Below, one piece after another: positions 24,813 through 35,943 of a DNA stretch of 64,000 nucleotides (its first letter is position 1; each line of letters opens with the position of its first letter). Under the pieces are notes generated by a model. That model was not told the DNA's origin, did not search any database, and saw nothing but the letters and a program-made list of their open reading frames with translations. The stretch covers positions 30,571,077-30,635,076 of the forward strand of contig CM040962.1 in NCBI GenBank assembly GCA_022985045.1. Reading direction: 5' to 3'. Position numbers and translations under genes: made by a program. The DNA comes from Macadamia tetraphylla. Lineage: Eukaryota > Streptophyta > Magnoliopsida > Proteales > Proteaceae.

Positions 24813-25298
24813 AAGGCCCAATTATATCCTTCAATGATGATTTGGGAAAGATTACAACCACTTTGTACATGTTGAGATAGGAGAGCCGTGGTTAGGAGGG
24901 TTTTTGTGTTGCCAATTAAATTATTTTTCAATCTAAATTATTTTAGTTCAAGGAATCAAGTCTTAGGCTTTCATATGGGTTTCAAGCTATTTTGTGTAGA
25001 AACATCTCCGGCAGCTCCTCTTGAGAGGTAGAAAGAAATCAATTCAGTAATAAAAAATAAAACAAGATGCCAGAGAGGCAATGGGTGAGTCCCACTGTTC
25101 TCAAGCTCTTGGTTCACTCGCACAAGGTCCAATGGATCTTATGATTCTGTGCATTTATCGTATACTTTTTATCATATCACCAGTGTTAGTTCTTATGATT
25201 CTATGCATTGATTTAGTTGCTTTTTGGTAGAATATTGATAGCATTATATTCAGTTTCTATAATGTTATAAATTATGAATTCTATGTTTTCTAATATCA

Positions 25299-27302
25299 TT
25301 GATTCCACTATCCATAATGAACATTGTGTATTCAACTAATCAATCATTTTATACAGGAAGGATGACAAATATTATCCATATAAATCAATTAACGTCATAC
25401 GAAAATGATTGGAAAATAAAGGTTTTGGTACTGAACAAAAGTGAAATCAAGGAATACAAAAATGCAAAAGGACCGGAAAGTTTCAAAAATAACTTTATTG
25501 GATGATGAGGTACTTTCAAATAATTATTTAATTAATGTATACTTCTAATTCTTTTTAATTATTTATACTTCTAATTTCAATTTAATATTCATTGTTCTAT
25601 ATTTTGCAGGAACAAAAATACAAGCAATATTTTTCAATGATGTTGTTGATAACTTATGTGATACATTGAATCTTGGAAAAACTTATTTTATTTCGATGCA
25701 ATCGTAAAAAAGTGAATCAAATTTTAAAAATGTCAACAAAGAACATGAACTAACTCTCAATGCCAATTCAAAATTGAAGAAGTTGAAGATTGCTTAGATG
25801 TAGAAAAATCAAAGTATAATTTTACTAAGCTCAATGAATTGAAATGGGATCTTGACACATGCAAAAGGAATGAATTATTAGGTATGTATTTAGATTATTT
25901 TTATAAAATATAAGTTGTTATTGATAATTATCTATTAATAAAAAATTTGACATCAATTCTTCTTATTGATTTAATGCAGATGTTATTGGAATACTTGTAC
26001 AAGTTCAAAATGCATTCACCATAACAACAAGATTTAATGTCAAAAAAAATAAAAGAGAAATAAAAATAATGGACAAAGAGTAAGTTTTTCACAATGTTAA
26101 TCATTGTATAGTAATATCTAACATATTTACTAATTATATTACTCAATTGTAATGATTAATAGGTGTACTCCGATATTGCTGACATTATGGGAAAATTATG
26201 CAACAAATGAAGGGAGCAAATTGCTGGACATTGTATCACAAAATCCTATAATTGCTTTTTCAGCAGTTTCTCAAGTAGAGTACCAAGGTAATGTACATAT
26301 AATCCTAATTATAAAAATTAACGAATGATTTCAATAATCTAACTACATTCTGTAATTGATAGGTGGCTCACTTGGTACAACAGGATTTACATCAATTGAA
26401 ATAAATCCAACGATTCCAGAAGCAGAAGATTTAAAGCAATGGTAAATATTAGAATTAATCAAATAATTATACATATTGTTTAATTATTTTATATATTTAA
26501 CGTATTTATATTATTTTGTAGGTTCAAATCAAAAGATGGACAAGAGAAAAAAATACTCAACATGTCAAAAGAAGAGAAATTCAAAAAATATGAACATGTT
26601 GTAATGAAAGATTTAACGGAAAGGCAATACAAAACTATCCTGGTAAGTGAATATAATTCTTTAATTTATTTAAATTAAAAATATATATAATTTCAATATA
26701 ATTTGTACACATCTAATCTCTACAAATTTGCAGAATAAATATTATTCAATTGAAGGAAGAATCATAAATTTGGAAAATGAAATACCATGGTACAATGCTT
26801 GCAAAGCATGTAACAAAAAGGTACAATTAAAGGGAGATAGTGCAAGATGTGACAAATGTAACACTGATGATACAAAATATACACAAAAGTAAGAAGCTTA
26901 GACCATTTACTTAATAAACATCAAATTTTATTTAGAAAAATATAAACTAATTACTATTATTTATTGATAGGTATATGGGAAGATTCAAGGTGATGATTCA
27001 ATCGATACAATAATTGTTACAATCTTTGAGAATCTTGAAACAATTACAGGATGTTCAAAAGTGAATATGCAAGATCACCGAAAAGGTAAAAAATACACAT
27101 ACAAAATATGTTAAATGAAAAAATATAGTAAATCCTATAACTCTTCTTTTTTATGTGTTGCAGACTACAGATTATACATTCATGTCTATCCAAACAATAT
27201 TGTTTCTACTTCAAAATGGATGCAAGAAATGATGGAAGTCGAATAACAAGACAAATTGTTGGATACCATTAAAGAAAGAAATGTCGATACAAAAGGATCA
27301 TA
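25299..27302 (+). pseudogene. RPA1-like (replication protein A large subunit) pseudogene carried by Helitron
   Basis: Exon-like pieces separated by GT-AG introns read as a single-stranded-DNA-binding protein of the RPA 70-kDa type. They are WKIKVLVLNKSEIKEYKNAK (first OB fold, near 25411-25470), then GTKIQAIFFNDVVDNL (near 25610), then ILLTLWENYATNEGSKLLDI and FSAVSQVEYQ (26160-26289), then a DBD-C zinc-binding unit CKACNKKV...CDKCN (near 26800-26860), and YIHVYPNN near 27175. Lesions seen: stop codons just before the first intron (TGATGA, about 25502), a TAA near 25706, frame changes near 25480, 25770 and 26990, and a stop near 27244. RPA-like genes are known companions of plant Helitrons, where they may assist replication. 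This copy cannot make a full protein. Confidence 0.75.
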
Positions 27303-27605
27303 GATGTCAAGAGTCGAAGACAAAAAATAAAAAAATAAAAATAGAGAAATATTGAGCAATGTTATTTACTCATTATCCTTAAACAATCATTATCTTTTGT
27401 TCATATTTGGATCCCAGATTTAAGATGCTTTTAAAATTTTATGTTATAAATAAAAAGGTTTAAATGCTTAGCTAGATATTAAATTTCAATTTAATTCTAT
27501 ATTTCTCTCATCCACATAAATGCACATACTAATTATCAATGTTATGCCGCACACTTTAGGAAAAATATTTCGCTACACGTGCATTTGCACGTGTGTATTT
27601 ACTAG

Positions 27606-28830
27606 TATATATATATATATATTAATTGGATTGTGATGGGTTTGGGGGGAGATAAGTCAAAATTGCTCGACCATGGGAGACATGAGGACCAATTTTTTTA
27701 TGGTCAATAAACATAAGGTCTATAAAGTCCATCCATAAAAATACCTCATATACGTTGAGGCAATCTTAGTGACTAATGTTTCGTTGCCAGTGACTCGACA
27801 ATTATAAAAGTGTATGTGTACTTACAATTGCCAGTTTGAAAAGATTTGTCAAATTTTTTTTTTTTTATTTATTAGTATAAAAATTATCTATTAATTCTTT
27901 TTGCAAAAGCCAATTTTGATTTATGAAATATATAGTTTCGTATTTTTGTTTCTTTTTTCTTTTGGGGTTTGGGAGGGATAATTTAGTAATTGTCAAGGTA
28001 AGCCCAAGGTGCATTTTGGATATGGACATTAGATGGTTAGCTTCTCATTTAAGGTTAGACTTTATGGTTGATCATTTCCAGCCTTGAGATACAAATATTT
28101 CAAGAACACGCATGCAAGGGACTTTTGGAAGTTTAAAATACCAGATTGTGGTATACCTGTCTAACTTGAGTGAACACCATGATAATTGATTGCTTGTAAA
28201 ATCCTTATAAAAATTTTAGGCTTCATCATATTGTCATCATCTACAATAATCTCCGACAAATTCTTTGACATAAATTGAATCTATATCTTCAAAACGTATA
28301 TAAATTATGTTAGTCATTCATCCATATATCAAATCAATCTTATGATTTACTTTCTCTTGAGTTTGTATCAAACGTTTCTTTAAGGGCTTTTTTTTAATAC
28401 TATCCCACACCCTTATGGATATAATATTAAGTTGGTTTTTTCTTTTAATCGAAATCTAAATTTCACTAGAAAAAATCAAGAGAGGAAAAATTCCTCCCCC
28501 CATAAGAATGCTTTACAAGACATAACAACGATCAGAAATCCAGAGTTGGGGAAACTCCCAGAATAGAAGCACCACGGACCTCTCTAACAATAGAGAAGAA
28601 AAAAAAAGGGATAAAAGACAAAATATATCCTCTAAACTATCCTAGTAGCCCAATCAAGAGACTACATCTCTAACAACAATGTGGTCTAGTGGGCACCATT
28701 ACTGGCCCTTGTTGGGTAGCCCTTCTGGATTCCCTTTTCTGATCCTTGTTGGTCCCTATCTAGCCAATATGGATCTTGCACGATAAAAATTAGCACCTCT
28801 CTCTTCTCCTTCTTCTTGAACGAAGTTACA
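27606..28830. other. Intergenic, no gene seen
   Basis: AT-rich sequence beginning with the AT microsatellite that received the Helitron. No reading frame of note on either strand. Confidence 0.4.
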
Positions 28831-29242
28831 AAGATGTAAACGGATCAGATATGAATCAAATTTGGATCGGTGTATTTGGATTCGGATATTTCCTGATCGA
28901 TACAGATACCCCTAAACGAATACGGATGCGAATCAATTTGAATTTTCAACTATCTGTTTACTCTCTGACATGTGTAATCAGGACCTTCCTCCTCCCAATG
29001 AATATAATTTGCTTTTAATCCATTTTTCTAAGTTGTTTTAACTCTTTTCCTCATTCTCTAAAACTTGTTTAAACTTTAAGAACCCTTAAAATCATTAATT
29101 GATTATTTAATAGGATCAAATAATTATTTTTCGGATAATTTAGATTTTAACCCAGATACCCTTTAATCGAATGCAGATACCAGACCCCTAAATGAATAGG
29201 GATGTGAATTTGAATTTGGATTTCAACTATCCATTTACATCT
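28831..29242. mobile_element. MITE candidate with short inverted ends
   Basis: The left end AAGATGTAAACGGAT and the right end ATCCATTTACATCT are inverted copies with one mismatch. TTACA lies directly outside or one base from each end (28826-28830; 29243-29247). The interior has partly repeated GGATNNGAAT / TTTCAACTATC words and no coding capacity. Class is not determined. Confidence 0.35.
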
Positions 29243-29832
29243 TTACATATAGTGGATCCAGTGCATAGCGCACTGGTTGCAATCCCTGTCTGTAGAGTAG
29301 ACGTTAGGAGTGTGGGAGGTACCCCCGGTGTGTGTAAGTAATTAGATTTTTTTTGATAGGAGTGTGAGTAATTAGATTGTAATAGAAAAAAAAAGTTACA
29401 TGAGGTATCCAAGCCATGGAATAAATATTGATCAATTTTGAGAAAGAAAGTTAGAGAGAGAAAAAGCCCACGAAGTCACTGTGCTGATTCTTATGCAATA
29501 TGCACGTCCTCAATAATAATAATAATAATAATCATAAATTAAAGAAAAAATAATTAAGAACCGGAAAATCATATTCCAATATATTTCAATTTCCAACTCT
29601 TTCCTCGTCCCCCTCGCCTCCACATGGTCGACTTCTTAGAAAAGTTTAACGAAGGTGCTACGCATTTAGAGGACGACTCTCGCGGTCTCGCCCCAGCTAT
29701 TGCAACGGGGAGCGGATCGCCTCCTCCGGCGCTCTCTGAATTCCCCAACGGGTGCGCTTCCAATCGGAAAACGGTCTACAGTACTTCTCTCTCTTCCTTC
29801 ACAGAAGCAAGGAATGATTGATGGAGCTTGAA

Positions 29833-30297
29833 TCATCTTAAAGAGAAGGAAGGGCCGTCTCTGCCAAGATCCATGGAGGACATAGCAGAGATGGGAATGG
29901 AAGCATAGCGGCAGGAGAAGTCACGATAAAGGCGGTCATTGTCCGGTTCATCGCTTTGCCCTGGCCCTTCATCGAAATTGAGCGCATAACTCAATGGATC
30001 GTATTGGAATTTTCCCTTATTGTTCAACCCTACTCCACCACCACCACCACAACTGCCTCCACCTCCACCTCCACCTCCTACCTGATTCTTGTTGAATTGG
30101 CCAATGAAATTCTTCCACCGCGGCACAACTACATCCTCCAACCACTCCTTGATCTTCTCCTTGATCTTCAATACCACATTCCATCCTTTTCTCCACCACC
30201 TTTCTTCGCCGTCGGCGGCGTTAGATCCATCATCCGTCCTCTTCGCCATGTCTTCTCCTGTTGTTTCCCTCTCCATCTCCTCCCTCTCTGTTCCCAT
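29833..30297 (-). CDS. Small conserved plant protein of unknown function (154 aa)
   Basis: A single uninterrupted frame with an ATG at 30297 and TGA at 29833. Residues 34-61 are Trp-rich and basic/amphipathic (WWRKGWNVVLKIKEKIKEWL), followed by a glycine-rich linker (about 73-90). The C-terminal part holds the motifs YDPLSYALNFDEG (99-111) and YRDFSCRYASIPISA (124-138). I recognise this C-terminal pattern as one shared by small uncharacterised plant proteins, but no function is known to me. No signal peptide or membrane span is evident. The upstream leader (30298-30420) is CT-rich on the plus strand and contains a GATCTTC tandem. The shadow frames on the plus strand are glycine/proline artefacts of the same DNA. 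Confidence is high that it is a gene, low for any role. Confidence 0.75.
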   Translation of the reverse strand: MGTEREEMERETTGEDMAKRTDDGSNAADGEERWWRKGWNVVLKIKEKIKEWLEDVVVPRWKNFIGQFNKNQVGGGGGGGGSCGGGGGVGLNNKGKFQYDPLSYALNFDEGPGQSDEPDNDRLYRDFSCRYASIPISAMSSMDLGRDGPSFSLR

Positions 30298-32879
30298 CTC
30301 TTCTCTCTCTCTCTCTCCGTAAACCCTCTTGAGGAGATCGAAGATCGAAGATCCTTTAGCTAATTTCCCAAAATCTCTCTCTCTCCAACCTCTCTTTCAT
30401 TTCTTCTCGTTCTTTTCCTTAGCGAGGGTTCGGAGCCTCAAGAGGTGAGAGAGGGTTAAAACAGTTATAACGGCATTAAACTTTGGCACGTTAAATATAA
30501 CTGGCGCCAGTTGCCACTTGCCAATAGTTAGACGTTACTCTAACGGCTCCTTGTATTGAAGACGATAACTATTTTAGTTAAATTGCCACAGAAATTCCGT
30601 TACTAATCAACGGTCCAAACTGAAAGGAGAGTTTTTTTTTTTTTTTTTTTTAAAGATAAAAGCATTTTATAAATAAATATTAGACAGTGGTTAATACACT
30701 ACCAAAGTCTGTGATTACTATTTTCCTACGCATAGCTTCTAGAGCTATATGTTTGAGTAGTAATAGAAAGTTACCATCCTGCTTGATACATAACATAGGC
30801 ATATTCACATACAGTCTAGAAGTTTGAAGAAGAGGGTTGAAACGAGAGTTGAGAGGCCATCCGACCGTCCCTGTAGTGATAGACACACATCCACATCCAC
30901 ATCCACATCCACATCCACATCCACAGATTTTAGGATTTGGAATTAAGGATAGTGATTGGATGGATCAACCCTGCTTTTGACAATGTAACCCTCCTACCTC
31001 TGCACTTTTAAGGTTATAGAAGTATTTTTCATGGAAATGATTACCCAAAAAACACAAAAAAAAGTACAATAGACATGCTTATCATTGGGAAAAAGAATCT
31101 TATCATGTAGATTTTAAGAAACACCCAGAGATAAGGCATGCAAAAAGACAAAGGTGCCCCAAGCCTACAGGGCTGAAGATACTGGCACGTGTTCTCTTAT
31201 TGGTCTCACACATTGATCACTGGTGTTTCAAATGTCAAGAGGACAAGGTTCTTTAACCCTTTATTATTTTGTTTAGCATTGCTATTTATAATATAGTAAA
31301 TTGAGTTTCATAGACAGATTGGTAATGGTTTTTCTTCTTATTCTTTTAAATTATCTTATTTATTTTAATTTTTTTTATAGAGACTGCATCCTTTTCCTTC
31401 GGTAGCTCTGTTGGTTTATTTTTTATTTTTTTAAAGGTAAAGCTCTATTGGTTTCAAGTAAGAGGAAAAACACGTTCTCTCTTTTGAAGTCCGAAAGTGG
31501 GTTCTTGTCTTAGTTAAATCATTTGGAAATTATATCATAGACTATAAAAAAGAGGTACGATTAGATATTTTTTTATTTTTTTTATTCAAAATATGAGGGA
31601 TCATTGGCAAAGGTAGGCACAACTGTCTGTACAAATACTAAAATATTTTTGAAGCACATTAGGACGTGGGGCCTCAAACATGTGGTGATCCAATCAAACT
31701 CAACTAATGACATTTCATGCGTTTAAGGGTAGGAGATAATTCCTTGAAAAAAAAAAAAAAAGGTAGGAGATAGTTTTCCTTCACCCGCCGTAAAAGGAAG
31801 AATACTTTAACTAGTTGGAGGGTGAAAGGAAGAATATTTTACCTAGTTCAAGCCTCAAGGGATCGAATGGTGTGAAAAAAGTTTTTGAGGATAGAGCATT
31901 TATGACCATAGATGGTATTACACCCATGGTGTTGAAAAACATTCTCTCTAAGGGTAACAAGGAGCATCAGGATCCTCTCCAATGCCCCAACCCACCCAAC
32001 TAGCATTAAATGGCTGGGATTATCTAGGGTGAGTACCTAGATCCTCCCAACCATTCGATTCACACTCTGCATGTTGGAGAGGAGCTGCATCCTAACAAGG
32101 ATTTTTTTTTTTTTTTTCTCTTCACCATTTGTGGTCTCTCCTAACAAGGAATCGAAATAAAGGCACGTTAAAAAAAAAAAAGAGACCGATTTTTCCCTTC
32201 CACCACGATGGGAAAAATAAAACTTCACTCATGAATTTAGATGGGATTCCTGAAACAGTGAAAAAGATATTACGAACTTCTGTCAATAGAGGGTAGGAAT
32301 AATGATATCACCATATTGATGGGTGAAGGAAAACTTATTCCCTAAAAAAAGTCGAAATAAAGATTCATAATAAAAAGAAAATATCGAAATAAAGGTTCCC
32401 CAAGTGAAGAATACAAGGCAACAATGAACTTTTCCTTTCTTTTTTTTTTCTTCTGGGCTTTCAAACTACATGAATCACACAGTCTTTTAAGTTCCCCCAT
32501 CTTCCAATTGCACTGGGAGGTTCAATCCGCACAAAAGCAGCTAAAACAGCCGTGTTTGTAATGACTCAAAAACAATGATCTCTCTACCTGGATGACTGGA
32601 TCAGAAGAAAAATCAGTCCCTGAAACTCTTATGGAAGATTATATAATAATGTACACTGACCACAAAAAAGGCCCAGTCAGCCATCAGCGAATCCTAGGCT
32701 CAAAGTGTGTCATGTTGACGCCAAAAGCTAGAACCTATATTGCTCCTGAAATAATTAAAAATGGAAACTAAGATTGACCCCACAGTTCCAAGCAGCGAAG
32801 TCGCTTCTTCAATGTCGTTTCATAAGAAAGATCTGAGCTCCAGATGTGAGATGTTTTGGAGACTGAATAAATGTCAACC
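30298..32879. other. Intergenic between two minus-strand genes
   Basis: This holds the promoter side of the 154-residue gene and, at the far end, the 3' UTR of the gamma-adaptin gene. A hexamer minisatellite (CCACAT)n lies at about 30890-30924. Several poly-A/T runs occur (30632-30651, 31747-31761, 32101-32117). No gene is supported. Confidence 0.45.
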
Positions 32880-35800
32880 TCATAAGCCAGCAGGAAAATT
32901 ATTGATTTGTCCCTGTTCCAAAGCATCTTGCCCATTCACCTTGTAAGCTATCCGTATGCGCATAGCAAGAGGTTTCTGAAAATGATAGTAATTAAAGAAT
33001 CATCAATGAAAGAAAACCATTTAGAAGTCAAAGCAACTTAGCAGTCATGGTTAGATATAATATAGTAATAAACAGTTGGAACATGTCAGCAAGATCAGAG
33101 TTAACCACGATCAGAGGTACTGAATGACAAAAAAATTGACAGGAAATTTGGAAATACATAGAAGAGCCTGGTAATAACAAAGGATGTATTATGCTCCTTG
33201 CTCCTGTCCTACCATCACTATCATTGTAGCTTTGCTTGTATAACTCATCAAGGAAAAGGAGGAAGCTGGGGGGGTGGTTGTCTTTGCTCAGTTTTAAATA
33301 TAGTTCCATAATGTAAGGCAAATTTTAAAAAAAAAAAAATAAAAAATAAAAGATAAAAAGTCTTTGTCATACACATTTCTTGTTCCTTCCAATTTAAAAA
33401 CTTCTTTTGTGCTTCCAATGGAGATATATAATGGATAGAGTCTGGCTTTTCCTTCGTTTTAGTCCGGAAGTTCCTAAAAGCATAGGTTCATTAAGAAAGA
33501 AAAGAAAAAGTTCCCCTAAAGCGTATTCCTCATAAATTATCTTGGGTGAACATTGGGATCAATAGTAAATTTAGAATTAAACTTTTGAAGGATTATCTCA
33601 GTTAACCAATTCTTATGGAAAAGGAAATCAAATGCAAACAAACAGAGCAGATTATTTCTAAGTCACTGTCACACAAAATAAACAGATCTACAAACAGAAG
33701 GAGATAAAAATAGAAGAAAGCATCTCAAAAGTAACACAAAAAAGATACATGACCAAGGTACTGTTTGGTTTAAGTGAATAAAATAGAATTTTCAGCGGTA
33801 AATTGAAGTAAATGAAACGAAGAGGACTTATAAAGGAAGTTGTTAATTGGGGTATGGAGTATTTGGTTGGATGTAAACTGTAAAGTGATGTAATAATAAT
33901 AAAAAAAAATAAAAAATCTACTAACTCCTGCAATGAACCCCAAACACTAGAAAGTAGAAACAAATACATACACGAACAGAAGAGATGGAAATTATTCTGA
34001 TACCTGTCCATGTAGGCTATTAGTAACACGGAATTTTTGTGTGACCGACCCTTTGCCACTGGCAGGAAGAGAGTTACTGCTAGCTGGATCTAAATGCAGT
34101 TGAACAAACTGTAGATCATACACATCAAAAGTGTTTAAATAGCAGATTGCACTAGGACGGAAAAGAAAAATTATTATGCACATGGTTCAAATATTATGTG
34201 TAACAAGAAAAAGCTTAAACATGGAGATACAGGGCAGAAGGATATAATAAAAAAGGAACCAAGTGCAAACTGCATGAGTATAAATTAAGGGAAATACCTA
34301 GATAACTATATGACCTCAAATTCTTATTCAACAACATTTAGCACAAAAAGAACTAATTACTTATTTGACCAGTTCCGTCATTCTTTTAAAAGAGAGAAAA
34401 TATAAGTAAGCCCCAATTTGATCTAGTTCTCAGCTGAAGTTCTCTTACTCAGGCATGAAGTGCTGTAAAATGTCCAACTCCAGTAACAGTGTTGTCCCGT
34501 TACTCTGAAATTCTCCTATCGACTAAAATTTAGGAAAGAAAATGAGAAGGGAAAACTTAGCAACCAACATCTGCTACCTGCAGTTCAAACTTCAAAGTAT
34601 TTTATTTTGGCTCGATTGCGGACACTTAAAGATCGTGAAACTGGTGTCAATAGTGATGAAGATGATGATGTGTCAAGTTGCTATAAGTCAAGACTAGTAG
34701 ACCTGTCACAATGATTTCAGCATCCATGTCTCATTTCAGGCTTTTGCCACATGGCTAGAGAAACACATAACAAGTCCTTCTAGAGAAGGCAATAATGTGG
34801 GAATTGCAGCAGGCAGCAGCAGTGTAAACGGGAACATGAATTAGAGAGGTTCCAGGTTATCCTCAAGAGGAAGTGATGAACAAAGAGAGGTTGAATGGGA
34901 TCAAATCAAAAGAAAATTAAAATAGAAAATCTTCCAAAGAAGAGACGATAAATATTAAATCTCCCTTCATCCAAGTGGTTTGGTGAAGTTGGATGCTCAG
35001 TCCAACTTCAAATTTCAGTACAAAATTAGGAAAATATTAGAGGAATTAATGATCGGATAATTCAAACCATCCACTATGTTAACTGCCAGGACATTGACAT
35101 GTTAGAACTTAGAAACCAAAACTAAAGCGAGAAGGAACATATACAAGAAACAAGGTGTCTAATAAAATTGATATGACTCACTTTGATATGTAATGAAATC
35201 ATATCCAACATCAAAGTTTCAGAAGATATCCCCAGTGAACAAAAGCATTCAAGATAGTTCAACTAGTTTGAAAAGAATCAAACTGGGAAAAATAATGATC
35301 TTACCACAAAACAAAATATTTCATAAAAGAGAACATATGATGACAAAGCTACATCATAACAATGTGAAGTCATCAGATGAGTCTGCTTTACAATTACCTT
35401 TGGAACTGCTGCCTGGAAAATAAAGTCAGCGTAGACATTAGATGACATATTTGTAAAAGTAGCTTGGATAATCGTTGTTTGTGGGTTTCCAGGGGACTTT
35501 GAGAAGCTGAACATTATCTTCAAGGAGCTGCTCTGAAATGCAACTATAGATGGATAGACCAGACCATTGTCTCCTGTTCACCCCCCAAAAAAAAAAAAAA
35601 TCAATGTTCTATGCAACACTTTAGCAACTTAACCGAGTTAGTTATCAATGAAAATCCTACTCACCAGAGAAATTTGACTCCTGATCTTTGTTATCTGGCA
35701 CTGACAGGCTGGGGGATAAACCATCCAACAAATCGACAATGGGTGATGCTCCTGCTGGAGAATAAACTTGTGTGGAAAGTGGAGAAGAAAGTGATGAAAG

Positions 35801-35943
35801 CCTCTCCAATGGAGGAATTGGTGTTTGGTTATCCTGACTGGGGGATGATATGTTGGGTGTAGATGGATTGGTTTGCACAGGAGTTCCAATTGATAGGAGA
35901 TCCAGTAGAACATCTGTGCCACTTGGTGGAGGCTGGTGTGTAC
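32880..35943 (-). CDS. AP1G1: Gamma-adaptin hinge end and ear exons (last four)
   Basis: Exon 35665-35943 encodes GTDVLLDLLSIGTP and the DLLDGL hinge motif. Exon 35398-35573 starts the ear (SSLKIMFSFSKSPGN), exon 34004-34108 gives FVQLHLDPASSN to LHGQ, and exon 32880-32975 ends KPLAMRIRIAYKVNGQ ... FPAGL with TGA. Split codons agree at each junction (TCT G|GA, AAG|TTT, CAG|AAA). The last exon has exactly 32 codons including the stop. Confidence 0.9.

Larger units (their letters stand above)
23000..27605 (+). mobile_element. Helitron, complete ends, 4606 bp, non-autonomous
   Basis: The 5' end is TCATACTATTATATAAAAGC followed by ACGAAG, a typical plant Helitron start beginning TC. The 3' end is a 9-bp-stem hairpin (27575-27594, arms ACACGTGCA and TGCACGTGT, loop TT), then an 11-base tail ending CTAG (27602-27605). 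The flanks are A on the left (22999) and T on the right (27606), the expected A/T insertion with no target duplication. The cargo is a decayed RPA1-like gene. No Rep/helicase protein is found, so mobility would depend on another element. Ends and hairpin are read directly; the class assignment follows the known Helitron signature. Confidence 0.85.

Noticed and set aside
29250..29340. tRNA-like words (CACTGGTTGCAATCCC) suggesting a tRNA or SINE
   Set aside because: No A box with correct spacing and no foldable cloverleaf recognised.
29956..30363. 135-codon plus-strand frame over the small conserved gene
   Set aside because: Pro/Ser/Thr-rich shadow of the minus-strand gene; the minus-strand frame has the conserved motifs.
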